From Thysanoteuthis rhombus (lineage: Eukaryota > Mollusca > Cephalopoda > Oegopsida > Thysanoteuthidae), in NCBI GenBank assembly GCA_963457665.1, contig OY735213.1:50371785-50435784 (forward strand): a stretch of 64,000 nucleotides of DNA. The letters are read 5' to 3'. Made by a program: the position numbers and the translations under genes. Below are positions 32,352 to 44,814 of this stretch, piece after piece. A model generated the notes under the pieces. The model worked only from the letters and a program-made list of their open reading frames with translations. It ran no database searches and was not told the DNA's origin. Positions within the stretch are counted from its first letter, which is position 1. Each line of letters begins with the position of its first letter.

Positions 32352-32413
<62 letters not shown>
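32062..32413. repeat. (CA)n and (TA)n microsatellites
   Basis: CA tract at 32062-32098 and a pure TA tract at about 32357-32413, with unrelated sequence between. Confidence 0.95.
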
Positions 32414-32416
<3 letters not shown>

Positions 32417-32554
32417 GATGGCCATAATGCGTCCGGTAAAAATATCTACGCGTGAGTCAGTGGAGTTCAGGTGGTTTCTCGGCATTCTCTTACTTTGAGA
32501 TCTTTCAGTTCACTACTTCGAAGCAATTAATATCGTAGATAAACATCATATCAA

Positions 32555-32860
32555 TTGCATCCGATATTCTATCAAAAAGTAACGTGTAGGTGGAAGAGTC
32601 CATTGTTTCAAATAGTTGGTGGGGCGTTTTTTTTATCAGCAAATGTGTTAACTTGAAGTGGAAGAGTCCATTGTTAAGGACAGTCAAACGGGGAAGCAAA
32701 ATCGACACATCATTATAAGAGTAAATTGACCTCGAAACCCTCAGGACGATAGTCTTCTGCCACGTGACACTCAGATGTGAAACGGTCACTGGTAAACTTC
32801 CATTTCGATTGACCTTCGAGGAGGACATTAGATGAAGAGGTCTTCTTACCTTGAACTGAA
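32555..32860 (+). repeat. Family K dispersed repeat, copy 2
   Basis: GAAGAGTCCATTGTTTCAAA, TTAACTTGAAGTGGAAGAGT and CCATTGTTAAGGACAGTCAA correspond in order to 7790-8110. The downstream part (GTAAACTTCCATTTCGATTG, ACCTTCGAGGAGG) aligns more loosely. Confidence 0.5.
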
Positions 32861-33260
32861 GTTTGTTTTCCATAAAACGCAGCCCATTGAATTGATCCAC
32901 TTTGTGATTTTACGTTTCATCACGACTCCTGTATCGGTTGATCTCCGACGATAAAGCATTTGATCTCTGATCTTGTCTTCCTGAAGGAGGCGGGTGAGGA
33001 GGTCGAGAAAGGAGAAGCAAATAAGAAACACTGGAGATATTTGAAACGCTGGCCGTCGATCAATATAGGAGGAGGCTCAATCTTGACTGACCTTCAAGCA
33101 ATCAGCTAATTTCATTCTTCAGTTCCTTCTAAAACCTTTGCTACAAGGAGCTTAATTCACGCAACCGGAATCCGTTGAACGTTGGTTCCATCAAAGAAGG
33201 TAAAAGTTAACAAAAGTTGCATGGTTATCAGTTATCAGTCTTCGTTTGTTCCAGACATTA

Positions 33261-34250
33261 CAAAAAGCGAAAGGTAAAGAAAGAGCAGGGACGGAGGTGT
33301 AGAATGAATCTGAAAACTAAAAATAAATGATAGCAAATGGGGGGGGGTATATGAAAAACAAGGAGAAAATGAAAGAGACTAAATAGAATCAAAGAAAAAT
33401 GAGAATTGGAAAAGGAAAGGTGAAAATGAAAGAAGTAGAGAAAAAAGAAAAGGTAGACGGTAAAAAGAACGAGAGAGAAGGAAAAGGTTTGGGTGTAAAA
33501 GAGAAACAAGAAATGTACGCAAAGGAGGATAGAAAATGGAAGAAGTAGATGAATGAAAGAATGAAATAACGAAAGAAAGAAGGAAGCATGAAAAACAAGA
33601 GATCATGGTAGAGCAGTGAGAGAAGAAAAAATGAATGAAAGGAAGGAACAAAAGGAAAATTTGGAGAAGAAAAAGAAAACGAGATATAATGGAAGAGGAT
33701 GAATAGAAGAAAAAATGAACGAATCAAAAAAATAGAGGAAGAAGGAAAAGAAAAAATGAAAACAAAAATGAATAATAGAGAATGAAAAGAAAAGTACGAA
33801 AGACAAAGTAGATGAGAGGAATTAAGGAGAAATGAAATAATAGAAAGAGAAGTAAAGAAAATGAAAGAAAGAAAAAAAGAAGGGGTAAACACGAGAAAGA
33901 AGGAGAGAGAATGAAAGAAGGGGGTATAAAAACAGAACGAAGAAAAGGAAGCAGTCAAAAAAGGAGGAGAGAGAATGAAAGAAGTTGATAAAAGAAAGGA
34001 ATAACAAGAACAAAAAGGCATGAAAAACGAAAGATAATTGAAGAACACTGATAGAAGGAAAAAGAACGAATAAAAGAAAGGGAAAAAAAAGTAAGATTTA
34101 AGGAAAGAGAAAAAATGAAAAGAGAAAATGAATTAAACTGAGAATAAGAAAGACCAAAACGAATTAAAAAGAACAGATCAAAAAGAATGAAAAAGAATGG
34201 AAGACAAAGGAAGGAATATAAAGTAAAATAAAGCATTGAAATAAACGATG
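33261..34250. repeat. Polypurine tract of about 1 kb
   Basis: The plus strand is almost entirely A and G, with repeated GAAAGAA, GAAAATGAAAG, GAGAGAATGAAAGAAG and AAGAAAAAG phrases and few pyrimidines, mostly T in GAATGA. The long minus-strand frames (up to 219 codons of Phe, Ser and Leu) are translations of polypyrimidine and not genes. It probably arose by slippage of a GAAA-type repeat. Confidence 0.95.
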
Positions 34251-34668
34251 GTATAGAACATAATGTTCATTCTTCATCTTGTGGTTGACCTTTTAATAAT
34301 ACAAAGGTCTACCATCTGCAAAATAAAACATCATATAAAACACATTTTAGTCAACCATGTTTGCCATTTGCTAAGTACCAAAAAAAAGCTAAACATGCCA
34401 TAAAACCTTTTCATTTCCATAGCATAGGTGATCACCTACGTCAAGAAAATTTCTACGATTGCAAAATTGAAAGCCTTCCTTGTTACGTAAAAAGATAAGA
34501 TAAAATCTTTCGAAGTTTATTCTATTTTCAAGCCTCTAAAAATACCACCCGAGAACACATTGGTGGACTAAACGGGGGCGGCCCGCCTCGGGTGACACGA
34601 TCGGAGTGGATGACACAAAGATGATTCCCTAAAAAAAGTTTCATGGTAATTCTTTTTCCTAATGAAAC

Positions 34669-35160
34669 ATCTGTCTATTCACACAATATCCCCGGAAGCA
34701 CTCAATGAATTTAAATGAGATTTCGTGGATCAGTAGGCAAGAAATAATTGGCTGAAGGTTAAAGAGTTTGGAGCGGATCCAGGAATTTTTTTGATTGATT
34801 GATATTTTCTGTTTATTTTCCATACATTTTTGTATATACTCATGACTGTCCACTCTAAATCTACAAAAGTTCCCAATGAATTTCTATTAGATTTCGTAGG
34901 AAGTGGACAAGAGACCACAGAATAAGTGGGGCAGATCCAAGCAGAAGTAACTGTGTTATATATCCACAAGACACCAATATTTCATGTCTGTCCACATAAT
35001 ATCCTCGAAATTCGGAATGAACTAATCACAATGTAAATTTGTACGAGAGGTAGAGAATGGGCAAACGAAGATGTTCTTAAATTTTTGCCTCCGTTGAAGT
35101 AATATGTCCACATCATACAATATAAAGTTTATGTCTACCCGCACGACCCTTCGAAGGGAG
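34669..35160. repeat. Degenerate tandem repeat, about 145-170 bp period
   Basis: Units begin at 34669 (CATCTGTCTATTCACACAAT), 34841 (CATGACTGTCCACTCTAAAT), 34983 (CATGTCTGTCCACATAATAT) and 35131 (ATGTCTACCCGCACGACC). Units share AATGAATTT(A/C)(A/T)AT(G/T)AGATTTCGT and a GGCAAGA / GGACAAGA block. The first two share (G)CGGATCCA / (G)CAGATCCA about 100 bp in. Confidence 0.65.
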
Positions 35161-35405
35161 CAAGTTTTTAGCGATGGGTTCGATTTACATTGTAGGTATA
35201 ATGGTAACCTGGCCCCTTACTTTGAGCATCTCAGTTTGCAGAACCAAATCTTTATCTTGCTTAAACGTATAAAGTAGACATGGAGCTGAGAATGCATCCT
35301 GAGAGCTCTCATAATGGCGGACCTGGGGCTGGTGTCTCCCAGGACGGTAACTCATGATGCTACCCACTCCTTCCAGGACTTCCTCTCTTCGAAGGGTCGT
35401 GTCTG

Positions 35406-35414
35406 CACACATAG

Positions 35415-35448
<34 letters not shown>

Positions 35449-35477
35449 ACACACACACACACACAGACACACACACA
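35406..35477. repeat. (CA)n microsatellite
   Basis: CA repeat with three GACA interruptions. Confidence 0.97.
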
Positions 35478-36916
35478 TTTAATCAATTTCAGACCCATAA
35501 GGCATCACATCAGGTGAAAAAGAATTATCCAAACAGAAGTATCTAAAAGTTATCAATTGTATTTGCCAAACACCACTTCGATCCTAAGAACAGACACTCA
35601 ATTGAAAACCAAAAATTATGTGCCAAATCAATTAAAGTTCTCCTTGTTGGCATGATAAACGTAATAGCCTTATTATGTCTGTTTGCATTAATCCATTGAC
35701 CGCTACAAATCTTTCAACTGTGCTGGCAATTGTTAATAATTCTAAGCCTACTGAGCTGGTCGAGGTCACTCAATATGGAGATGTGACTGGAATTTGTTTT
35801 CATAGCCAAAAGCAATGTTATGTTCTTACTTAATCAAGGCGAGTGAAATAAGATAATTTTCCTCCCAAATGTAAATCATGTATTGCTTATTCATCCATTC
35901 ATTGAATGTAATATAATGGCCATTTCAAATAGAAAAAAATGCATTATTCTACTTCACAGACAAAATTCAATTAACTCATCTACTCTTGAAAATTTGATTT
36001 GAAAGTTCCCAGAATTTTCCCTTTAATTTATTAGTCAAGCCGTAATAGCTAAATTTATGAAACCCATTTTAAAAACTATTGACACTATTTTGTCTAGAAC
36101 AAATTTTTAGTAACTTAATACAGTAATATATTACTCATTCTCTGAAAGAATAAAGTTTTGACAATCTTTCTGGTCTACAAATTGAATTGTTTGTTCGTTC
36201 AAAGACATTAAGAAATCTTTCTGCTGCAGTTAAAATCCATTTGAAATTAGGAATGTTTCGATCAAATCTCTTTCCATTCTAGGCTCCAATAATGTGGTCA
36301 TACGTAGTTTGTTTATTATTCCTTCATAATTGAGCTAGACATTCCGTCAATGACCTTCATAGAAGCTCTTCGTACTGTTTCCACATCTAAGATAATCCTC
36401 CAAAGGGACGAACATTTGTATGAAAGCCTCGAGCCACAGATAGAGAACTGAGTTGCGGTTCAAGTAACCAGAAGTTATTTGCTACCTTCAGTGATCAGAA
36501 ACAACAAAGACACAAACACGGGAATCGGATAGTCAGGGTTACGTCAATATGATACAGGAGACACAGAAAAAAAACACTAATACTGCGAACTTCCGTTAAG
36601 TTTATTTGAGAAATTTACGATCTAATTCTACACAATATTTTTCGAGATTTTTCCTATTTAAATCTAAATGCAAGTAACCAAACTTTTAACTGGCTTTAAC
36701 TAACTTAAAAACGCCATCTTATCCTATCAGTATATTCACATGTAACTGATAAGTTCACAAGTGGAACTGTATTCAAACGTTCTAACAATTATATATCAGA
36801 GACAAATGGATATTCAATCCACCAGAACAATAAAGACGTTATTTCTAGTGGGGACACTTACTGAATTGACATTCTGATTGCCCTAGGCAGCGTAAATAGA
36901 TAGATAATAAATAGAT
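35478..36916. other. No recognised feature
   Basis: AT-rich, apparently unique sequence without supported content. Confidence 0.4.
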
Positions 36917-36990
36917 AGGCTGCTGAAAGGATAGAACCTGCGTCCAACCAAGAAGGCAATCTTAACACAGTGTCACTCTACCAACCAAAA
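36917..36990 (-). repeat. tRNA-derived SINE head candidate (minus)
   Basis: On the minus strand, GGTTGGTAGAGTGACACTGT resembles an A-box (TGGTAGAGTGA). GCAGGTTCTATCCTTTC resembles a B-box, with spacing of about 35 bp. End pairing is weak. Confidence 0.45.
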
Positions 36991-37419
36991 TAAGCAGTCA
37001 ACTGATGTATGCAAGCTCCGGTAACTGCAACGAAAATGCGTTTTTTTTTTTTTTGTTTATTTCTTAAATAACATTGAAAGAAATAAAAATATATCCCAAA
37101 TAGAGAAAGAAAATTCTGTAAAAAGGATGAGCTTTCACCCCTCAAATAGTACGTTCACTCGACAAGGTATCAACACAATAATGATGTTGACAACAGAATA
37201 CTTTGGGAAACAGAGGCGTTGCTATGAAAGGCGTTGGGCTTGGGCTATATGAAAATACTTTCGGGTCCCCGATAAAGTAACTGACCGCCAACTGCATTTC
37301 TACTGACAAAATTTTGGATGAGGCCCCTGAAGTATCAAATCACTCTTGGCCTCCAAATCTGCCTTATTTTTTGTGCGCTGGACCTGATGACCCTCAGAAA
37401 CCCCAAAAGGGAGGAACAG

Positions 37420-37420
<1 letters not shown>
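36991..37420. other. No recognised feature
   Basis: Contains a 16-base T run near 37041. Nothing else supported. Confidence 0.4.
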
Positions 37421-37515
<95 letters not shown>

Positions 37516-37591
37516 AGGAGTGAAAATGTATGGAAAATAGGTTTATTTATCCGTAAATGTTTTCATTGATGGTCTAGAGATGTTTCGGAAG

Positions 37592-37626
<35 letters not shown>

Positions 37627-37627
37627 T
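37421..37627. repeat. Two (TA)n microsatellites
   Basis: 87 bp of pure TA at 37421-37507, then unique sequence and a shorter TA tract with one TG interruption at about 37593-37627. Confidence 0.97.
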
Positions 37628-38509
37628 CGAAACTGTGTATACCCTGATACTGTTGAAGTCGACAAGTATACAGGGAAAAGAGCTCGAGTTTGAGGATGAT
37701 TATTGCCACTCCGCCAAATGTAAAATATAGGGCGTGGTTATGGACCCTAATCTGCCATGCTGGCCCGTGACTTGTTCGAGGAGGAGATGGGTGCATGCCT
37801 TTCCAAAGGGCCATAGTTTGAGGTGAACACAAACTATATCAGAGTCAGAACTCGGTTCACAGACCCTATCCTCTGTACCGTTAACTGACCGGTCACTGGC
37901 ATCTTCCTGTACTACACCAGTCGAAGTACTCGTTCACACCAGGTTGAAAAACAGGTCTTTTGCATAGAGCTTGCTAGTACAAACCTATCTATGACCGGTG
38001 TATTGGCATGGATTATGATTAATCTGACGTTTCTTTAAGATATGTGAAAGTATACGAAAAATAAATCGTATATTTTTGGGTTATATGTGACTTCTGGCTG
38101 ATGGGGTCAGTAATTTGAGTTGATTCCAGAGCAAAAATATGTCAGGTCCCCCGGGGATATCAGGTTTCTGGTGTGGAAGGTCATATTCATGTCTTTCAGA
38201 TTGGATGTTTCTAGATGTCTCTGATAGGGTGTGTAAGTTAATTAAAACTTGAATGATGGATAATTGCGGTCAAAAGGGTGTCTGTTCCTTTCAAGTGAAG
38301 GCAACGACACAACATGGTCCATCTGAGAGATGTTTGATGTCAGATTGTATAGATTAATCAGAGCAGTGGTTAGGAAAGTTTATGTTATCGGTATGGGAAT
38401 TGTTGTGGTGTACTGACCATGTGTATGGTCCGATCAAGGCTGGAGGCATGTGTGTAGCGATTGTGAGGACGTGGAGGTCGACAAGCTAGATAAATGTGAG
38501 TGTGTGTAT

Positions 38510-38511
<2 letters not shown>
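37628..38511. other. No recognised feature
   Basis: Somewhat GC-richer than its flanks. No coding or repeat segment recognised. Confidence 0.4.

Positions 38512-38555
<44 letters not shown>
38512..38555. repeat. (GT)n microsatellite
   Basis: About 22 GT units, preceded by shorter GTGTGTAT pieces. Confidence 0.97.
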
Positions 38556-38560
<5 letters not shown>

Positions 38561-38928
38561 AAGGATATGTGTTTTAATGTTATTGGGATCAATAAGCTTT
38601 TGCAGTGGGGTTGAGTCTTGTCAACTCCAGCCTTTATCGATCCATGCACACGGTCAGAATCACATCAAAACAATCCCCCCCTTACCAATTTTCGCATATC
38701 TGTCAATACATATCAAAGCGCATGGATAAAATATAAAATGTCTTGTTTCAAGTGAACTCAGAAGGAATTCCGAGGTTCTCTTCAAAGTCAGCTTCTTATC
38801 CAGTTTCTTTTCCCAGTTTTGCACCGAATTGCCACTCCACGCTATGATGTAACACGTTAACTTCTGTCAAAACGCGAATCCAGAGTTGAAAATATGTTTG
38901 AAGTTTTTTTACACGTTTGTCACATCCA

Positions 38929-38957
38929 TCTATCTATCTATCTATCTATCTATCTAT
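38929..38957. repeat. (ATCT)n microsatellite
   Basis: Seven ATCT units. Confidence 0.95.
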
Positions 38958-39039
38958 GTCTTGTCATATATATCTATGACATGCGTGAATCTCTAGGTCT
39001 GTCTTTCAATCCCCTCAATTTTTCAGCATTATTAGAAAA

Positions 39040-39597
39040 CATCAACCAAAACTGTCAAAAATTTTTTTCAAGTAGTCTGTCTGTCTAACTGGTTGGTTGT
39101 GTTTGTTTGCATCGCGCATACAGTTCATAAAAATGGAGCTAGAGGGCTAAAATTCAAACATTTACACTCTAAATAGGTTTTTAGTGGGATTTCGGAATCT
39201 TAATGTAAGTTCATGTTAAAGATAGTTTTTTTGGCATTTCTGACTTCTTTAATGATCACTGTCTAACAGGGTCAAAAAGAAAATGACGTGGAGGGGGACT
39301 AAAATTGAAACATTTTACTCAGTGGGGAGTTTTAAAAAGTGTCTGAATCTTTTTTACAGCTTATATTATTTTAATGGATTAGTGTTTTTTTTTATATTTA
39401 TAAGTGATTGCAGATAAAACAAATATGAGCGTCTCTTGCGTCACCTTTCTTATTTCGAGAATTTTTTTGAAAAAAAAAAGAAAAATCTTATGTTATTTTT
39501 AACGTCATGTTACTTCAATAGAGAAAGTTTTCGAAATAGGTATCCATTTAGCATTAAAATTCCACTGTAAATCGAACCCTCCCTAAAACATATTAAT
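39040..39597 (+). repeat. Family A, copy 7 (rearranged)
   Basis: Starts ACATCAACCAAAACTGTC and carries GCTAGAGGGCTAAAATTCAA and AATAGGTTTTTAGTGGG. It then repeats a GGGGGACTAAAATTGAAACA piece near 39293. It ends with an inverted fragment, ATTTAGCATTAAAATTCCAC, near 39545-39575. It therefore combines a partial tandem duplication with an inverted end. Confidence 0.65.
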
Positions 39598-39692
39598 GGT
39601 TGTTTAAAAAATAACTTGCTGGAAAAAAACCTTCCCTTTGGTCGACCAAGTAGGCACCGGTGTCAACTGCGTAGTAGATCCAGCAGCCCAAG

Positions 39693-39835
39693 ATCGTATA
39701 AATAAATAAAGAAATGAGCGTCATGAACCAAATGGATGTCTCCTTGGACCCCTAATCTTCCTGGAGCGTCGTTATCTCAGTGGTAGAAACGGCTTGGTGT
39801 CCAACAAAACGCCCATTTCTTTCTTTATTTATAGG
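39693..39835. repeat. Short inverted repeat pair
   Basis: TATAAATAAATAAAGAAATG followed by AGCGT, near 39697-39721, is mirrored on the opposite strand by CTATAAATAAAGAAAGAAAT followed by GGGCGT, near 39808-39833. The loop is about 85 bp and contains a tRNA A-box-like TTATCTCAGTGGTAG. This may be a small foldback with SINE ancestry. Confidence 0.5.
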
Positions 39836-40267
39836 TTTAAGTCTCTTCGGTTTGCTTCTTGTTTAACACCAGTGCCGGGCGAAATATAGTTCCTCCTCAA
39901 GTGTATTCATAATCATCATATTACAACTATCGATTCAACTGATAGACATGCCAGTTAACATTAATACTCAATTTCAATTCCAATAGAATTGGAAAGGTCG
40001 AGAGTGGAACAATCTTTGCAACTTATATACAAGAATTCTGGCGTCAAAATGCTGACGAATTCATAGATCCCATGATGGATACAATTCTGCAATGCAGCAG
40101 TACCCGGGGTAAATCATTAATGATAGAACATAATAAGACAAACTACAACATCAAAGACATGCAAAAGGCTGAATCCTTTTCAATTTTACAAACCAGCACG
40201 CGATCAAGTAGAGATAGACTTTCTCGTTGCTCTTAAAACTGAATCGATCCGATACTCACAGATCTGG

Positions 40268-40695
40268 TTAATAACTCGTTAGAAACAGTCACTTAACCAA
40301 AGTCTTTTGGCAGCATGTCTTGTTAAGGTGATTAACTAAAAAAAATTGGAAAAGGGAAATATCTTTTCTCACCTATTTTTTTGTTGGCGGGGACAGTGAT
40401 CACGGGAAAAAATTGTCCAAATTTTCAACAAAAAACAAACAAAAAAAAAACAAAAGAAATAAACAAGCATGAATACTGCCGATAACAAACTAAGGGACCA
40501 ATTTAGAACAGACTTACATTGTGAATTGCCCTACCCCATTGGTGGACTTGATACGAAAATTTTTTCATCTGTCCATCCTCTTTATGTGACACATACATAT
40601 ATAGATTGCCATCCAGCAAACCAGGATCACTTAAAAACTGAAAAAACCTTTTTTGGCAGTTTTTGTGACAGTTGTGGTTGATGGTTTCTAAATTT
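40268..40695 (-). repeat. Family A, copy 8 (full length, minus)
   Basis: GTTAGAAACAGTCACTTAAC, CAAAGTCTTTTGGCAGCATG, GGACAGTGATC and an A-tract. Then AACAAACTAAGGGACCAATT, AACAGACTTACATTGTGAAT and finally GTGACAGTTGTGGTTGATGG, TTTCTAA. Confidence 0.75.
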
Positions 40696-40849
40696 TCAAT
40701 CAATATTAATATGAATGAGACGCTTTCAGGACAATTGAGAAAAGGGAAAAGTCAATTATATACTGATCATTGAGCAGTGGCAACACTAGGCCCAACTGCA
40801 ACCCCAGCAAATTTTTCAAGATTTTTTCAGATTGTTTCTATTTTTCACG

Positions 40850-41572
40850 GTTCATCATATAGTACACCGACTTCTCTGCGCACGTCTCCTCAGTGCCGAC
40901 ACCTGAACACTGACTTTTCCGCGCTCGACCACTTGGCGTAAGGATAACTCAGCACACGATAACTGAACGTGTTTCAGCGCAATAAGAACCGAGAAAAACA
41001 AACTATGATACTTTTTATAAGAAAATTATATTTTTGGACCTACTGTGTGACATTTAAGACTTCGTATACCGTTTAAACACCGCTATAAATTTGTGTAAAT
41101 TAAACCAAAGATTACCAAACAAATAAATAAATGGACAAGAACAACATATAAAGCAAATAAACACTAAACAATAATTGAATTAGTGGTGTATAACTTCGAG
41201 AAGACCAATTATCATTCCGACTAATGTTGTTTTCTTTCAAAGTTGATGAAAGTGACTTAAAGAGAAAACAATACCCGAAAACACAGTGATTGAAGAAATA
41301 GTTTTAGAGTTCCTGTGAATTATAATAATCGAATTGAACTACACAGACGTAAACTAATTCAATAAAATAATTTAACTCAAAAAATGATTTTCATTGCGTT
41401 ATCATAATGAATTGTTCTAATTTCATAGTTTATTTCTGTCGATTCTTTTTGCATTGAGATACGCTCTGTTATTTGGCCTTATCTTTGCGCCAAATGGTCA
41501 TGCGTGGAGAAGTCGGCGTTCAAAATGTCGGAGCCAAGTTGATGTGCACAGAGAAGTCGGGTTACATCATCA
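40850..41572. repeat. Family J foldback element with about 150-bp arms
   Basis: The left arm (about 40850-41020) reads CATCATATAGTACACCGACT, TCTCTGCGCACGTC, GTGCCGACACCTGAACACTG, ACTTTTCCGCGCTCGACCAC, TTGGCGTAAGGATAAC. The reverse complement of the right arm (about 41425-41572) reads TGATGATGTAACCCGACTTC, TCTGTGCACATC, GCTCCGACATTTTGAACGCC, GACTTCTCCACGCATGACCA, TTTGGCGCAAAGATAAG. Pairing continues inward through CAGCGCAATAAGAACCG / CAATGCAAAAAGAATCG. The loop is about 400 bp and AT-rich. It was found once, so this is a single-copy inference. Confidence 0.65.
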
Positions 41573-43224
41573 GATACATTGCACCCCCAGATCTCCATCA
41601 CCCGGTCTACGGGTCCGACATACCGCGCCTGGATTAAGAAAATTTTCGTTTTTTGAAAAATTAAATCAATCATATGAGAAACAAGAAGAGTAGAAAAAAG
41701 CAAGGAGACGAATGATAAAGTAGTTTGTAGGATGGGCGTCCTCAGCCCCCCCCCCTCGCCCACACACACATTCAGGGTAGGGGGAAGGCTATTTAGTGAA
41801 ATTCAAAGCGGTGGGGAAGGATATTAGGTGAAATTAAAAGTCTATCAAATGATGTGTTTCTAATTGTTTTCACTTTATTTCATTGAGTAATAAATATACA
41901 GCGGATGCTCAATTATAAAATTAAACTAATTCTTATGATAAATCCATCTAATCATACACAAAATGAAATATTTATTTGAAATGATTCTTTGTTGCAACTT
42001 ACTTGAATGGAGGGGGAAGGAAATCCAACAATCTTATTGACTGAAGTGGAGAATAATTCGAAAAGGTAGGAAACAAGTGATGAAATATATTCATCGTAGC
42101 ATTTTATATATAACAAAGCAAAATGCATATCACATGTAGTCTTGGCAAATTTAAAAAAAAAACTTGTTGCGCTGAATCAACCTCAAAAATCCATAAAGAA
42201 AAGCCAAACGTACTAAAAAAAAGAAGAAAACAATGCTAGCCATTTTATAGCCATTTTAACAACTAAAAATCGTCGGGGAATAGCTAATGTCTAAAAAAAA
42301 AATTGCGCAAAAGAAGATCTGAGAATAGGGCTAAATGTTGAATTTTTGCGCAACCAGAACCAAAAACACGCTAGATTTGGCACAGAAGGCGTTAATTTGG
42401 CAACATTGATCGAATGTTGATTAACTCCGTCTTGCTGTCTACTTTCTATTACTACTACTGCTTGAAAAATAAATATTATAATCAGACAAGAGAGAGACTG
42501 AAATCGTTAGATTGGCCGACCAGGAAATTAATGACTACGCATGAAGCCAGTACCGGATTTACATATGGGTTGAGTGCAGGGCTGGCCTTCAGAGCTGCAG
42601 GGCTCGATTCGAAAATCATTCTTACAGGGTCTCAGGTTCACAGCCAAGATCTTTAGAATCTGAGAGTTATAAATATATTTTATGGTAGACTTTATATCTG
42701 TAGGATAGAATGGAAAGTAATCAAAATGCGCACGAAATACGTTTTACACTGCTTTTCAATTAACTACTATATCGTTTAATTTAAATAGAGTTAACGAATT
42801 TCAAAATATATACAGTATGAACAAACACAATAGAAAATTAAAATCGTTGCTGTGATCTGTAAAATCTGGTGTTTGGTGTACGTTGCACTAGAGTAGATTA
42901 CGTGGGGTCACCTCAAGCTAGGCCGACTTTGGGGGTATTGGTTTAATCGGCTTAAAGCCAGTCATGGCAGCGTGAGCTGCAGCCCAGGGTCATCTTATGA
43001 TCTATGAAGGGCTCAGCCTTGTATCAAAACAAAAAAAATAAATTCATCTTTTATTTTGTTTCATTTTTGTTGATGAAAATCACGGTTATACATTACGTCT
43101 TACGGTATTTATTACGAGAAAAAAATCAATCATTCTGAAATTATAAATTATTAAGATGTAACAAAAAACTGAACCAAAATAATCACGGATTGAATCACCG
43201 AAGTGCTAGATGGAAAATAACCAC
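41573..43224. other. No recognised feature
   Basis: AT-rich with a C/A-rich patch near 41745. Stretches at 42540-42620 and 42900-43010 both contain GCTGCAG next to GGGCTC and may be fragments of a common repeat, but alignment is poor. Confidence 0.35.
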
Positions 43225-43450
43225 GGGCTTCAGGTGAAGTTACTCGACCATCAATTATTTCAATTTGGTAAATCAACTAAATTAGAAAGCAGCAGAATAT
43301 AAAATGCCACTTGCTGTAGCATTCGTTGACTTCAAGAGTCCTTCAACTCAGTGGAAATCTCCAAAGTAATTGACACTATCATACAACAAGGCGTGGACCC
43401 CGTACACGTAAGATTCTTGTAACGTACCAACCGATAAAGCACTTCCATCT
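43225..43450 (+). mobile_element. RTE-like LINE, reverse transcriptase motif fragment
   Basis: The frame shows AVAFVDFKS and FNSVEISKVIDTIIQQGVDP. This is the D-x-x-x-(A/S)FDSV block around the first catalytic Asp of the reverse transcriptase. It corresponds to 57560-57660 in the longest copy. It is truncated on both sides. The Phe-Asp of the usual AFD reads Phe-Asn. Confidence 0.65.
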
Positions 43451-43666
43451 TTAATAAGTGAATACCATTGAGACATGTTCACAATAAGCACCAGACAGAG
43501 TTTTTTTTTCAATGAATTCAATTTTATTTCTATCTATTTTATTAGATTGTAAATCTTTATTAATTTTTGCTACTATTAAATGTATTCTCTCGTTGCTGAC
43601 GGGAACCCAGCAGGAGTTTAGTTGCGATAAAACAGCAACAATTAACATGAAAATAAATACCAATGG

Positions 43667-44080
43667 TGTGTGGTGCTTCGTATCTTGGACGTGTTCTGCG
43701 CTACAGATGCACAAAAGCACAAGAATATTTTAGTATTTGTCAAAAACAACAAACAGTATAAGCTTTTTCAAACACAATGAAAGGAAGTTTGTCTTGATTG
43801 TATAATTGTAAAATTTCATACTCTCTCTCATTCGATGTTAAGGACGGCGAACAAGGAAAAGAAATTGATGAAAGGATCAAAATTGGGTTTGACACTATCA
43901 TCCTCTTATTATAGTGTTAATCTAAATTCTGCTTTCCATTAATTCTCTAAAATCTATAATCAGGACCACTTTGGGTCAATAAGGCTTCAACCGTCCATTG
44001 CTTTCAACAGACATCAAAATATTTCTATGTGTCTATGCATCCGTAGCTCAGAGCACAATCAATGTACAAAACACCATGTG
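43667..44080. repeat. Family C, copy 2: near-palindromic element
   Basis: The left end GTGTGGTGCTTCGTATCTTG pairs with the reverse complement of the right end (CACATGGTGTTTTGTACATT). Inner blocks pair too, for example TGCGCTACAGATGCACAAAA with GAGCTACGGATGCATAGACA. The central part shares ATAGTGTTAATCTAAATTCT and CCATTAATTCTCT with copy 1 at 6319-6746. Confidence 0.7.
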
Positions 44081-44814
44081 CCACTGATAAATAGTAGCAA
44101 AAATAATAATGAATATATTTTGTGTAGTGAATAAAAAATGTTACTCGCTAAATGATTATTCTTTAAAAAAGATTTCAAATGGTTTTGCAACCTCAACTAA
44201 TTTTTTATGCGACTCCAGAGAAATCCTGTCCAAGACCAGGGACCTAATTGCTCTAACCCTGCACTGCCTTAAGCCTAGTAATATATACAGCAATAAATAC
44301 AAAATGCATATTCGCCTTAATGCAAGATATCAACTTTCATGCCATCACTCCATTTCACTGCTGTAAATGGAATGGGCCGTAGTAGATATTTGGTTGGCGC
44401 AAAAACAATTGCTGTTTCCACCGTCGACTTCAAAACAGTAAATCTGAGTTTTAAAAAAGTTTATCAATCGAAATAAAACCTTCAGAATTTCTTCATTTTG
44501 CCAGATAGAGATGTGTCCATTCATTCCCGAATCATAGAAATCTGGTGTCCTGAAACCAACGAATTCTCCAAAGGTGTTTTGAGCTGCTCTCTGGTTGGTG
44601 AAGACTTTTCCTTGAAGGGAGTGGTCAAAATGCTTGAAAAATTGATCTTAGGTTGGATAGAGGTCTGATGAGTAAACCTGATGAAGTTGAGTTTCGTAGC
44701 CAAGTTCGTTCAATTTATGCAAGGTCATTGGCGTGACATGCAAGCTTTTTGACTCTTTATTCAAGGTCACTTGCGTGACACGTGGAGCTTTTTTGCTTTT
44801 GCAATCAGGTGCAA
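44081..44814. other. No recognised feature
   Basis: A repeated phrase AAGGTCA(C/T)T(T/G)G(C)GTGACA occurs at 44722 and 44762, about 40 bp apart. No coding segment supported. Confidence 0.4.

Noticed and set aside
33389..34048. 219-codon minus-strand open frame rich in Phe, Ser and Leu
   Set aside because: It is the translation of the polypyrimidine strand of a 1-kb purine tract, where stop codons are rare by composition.
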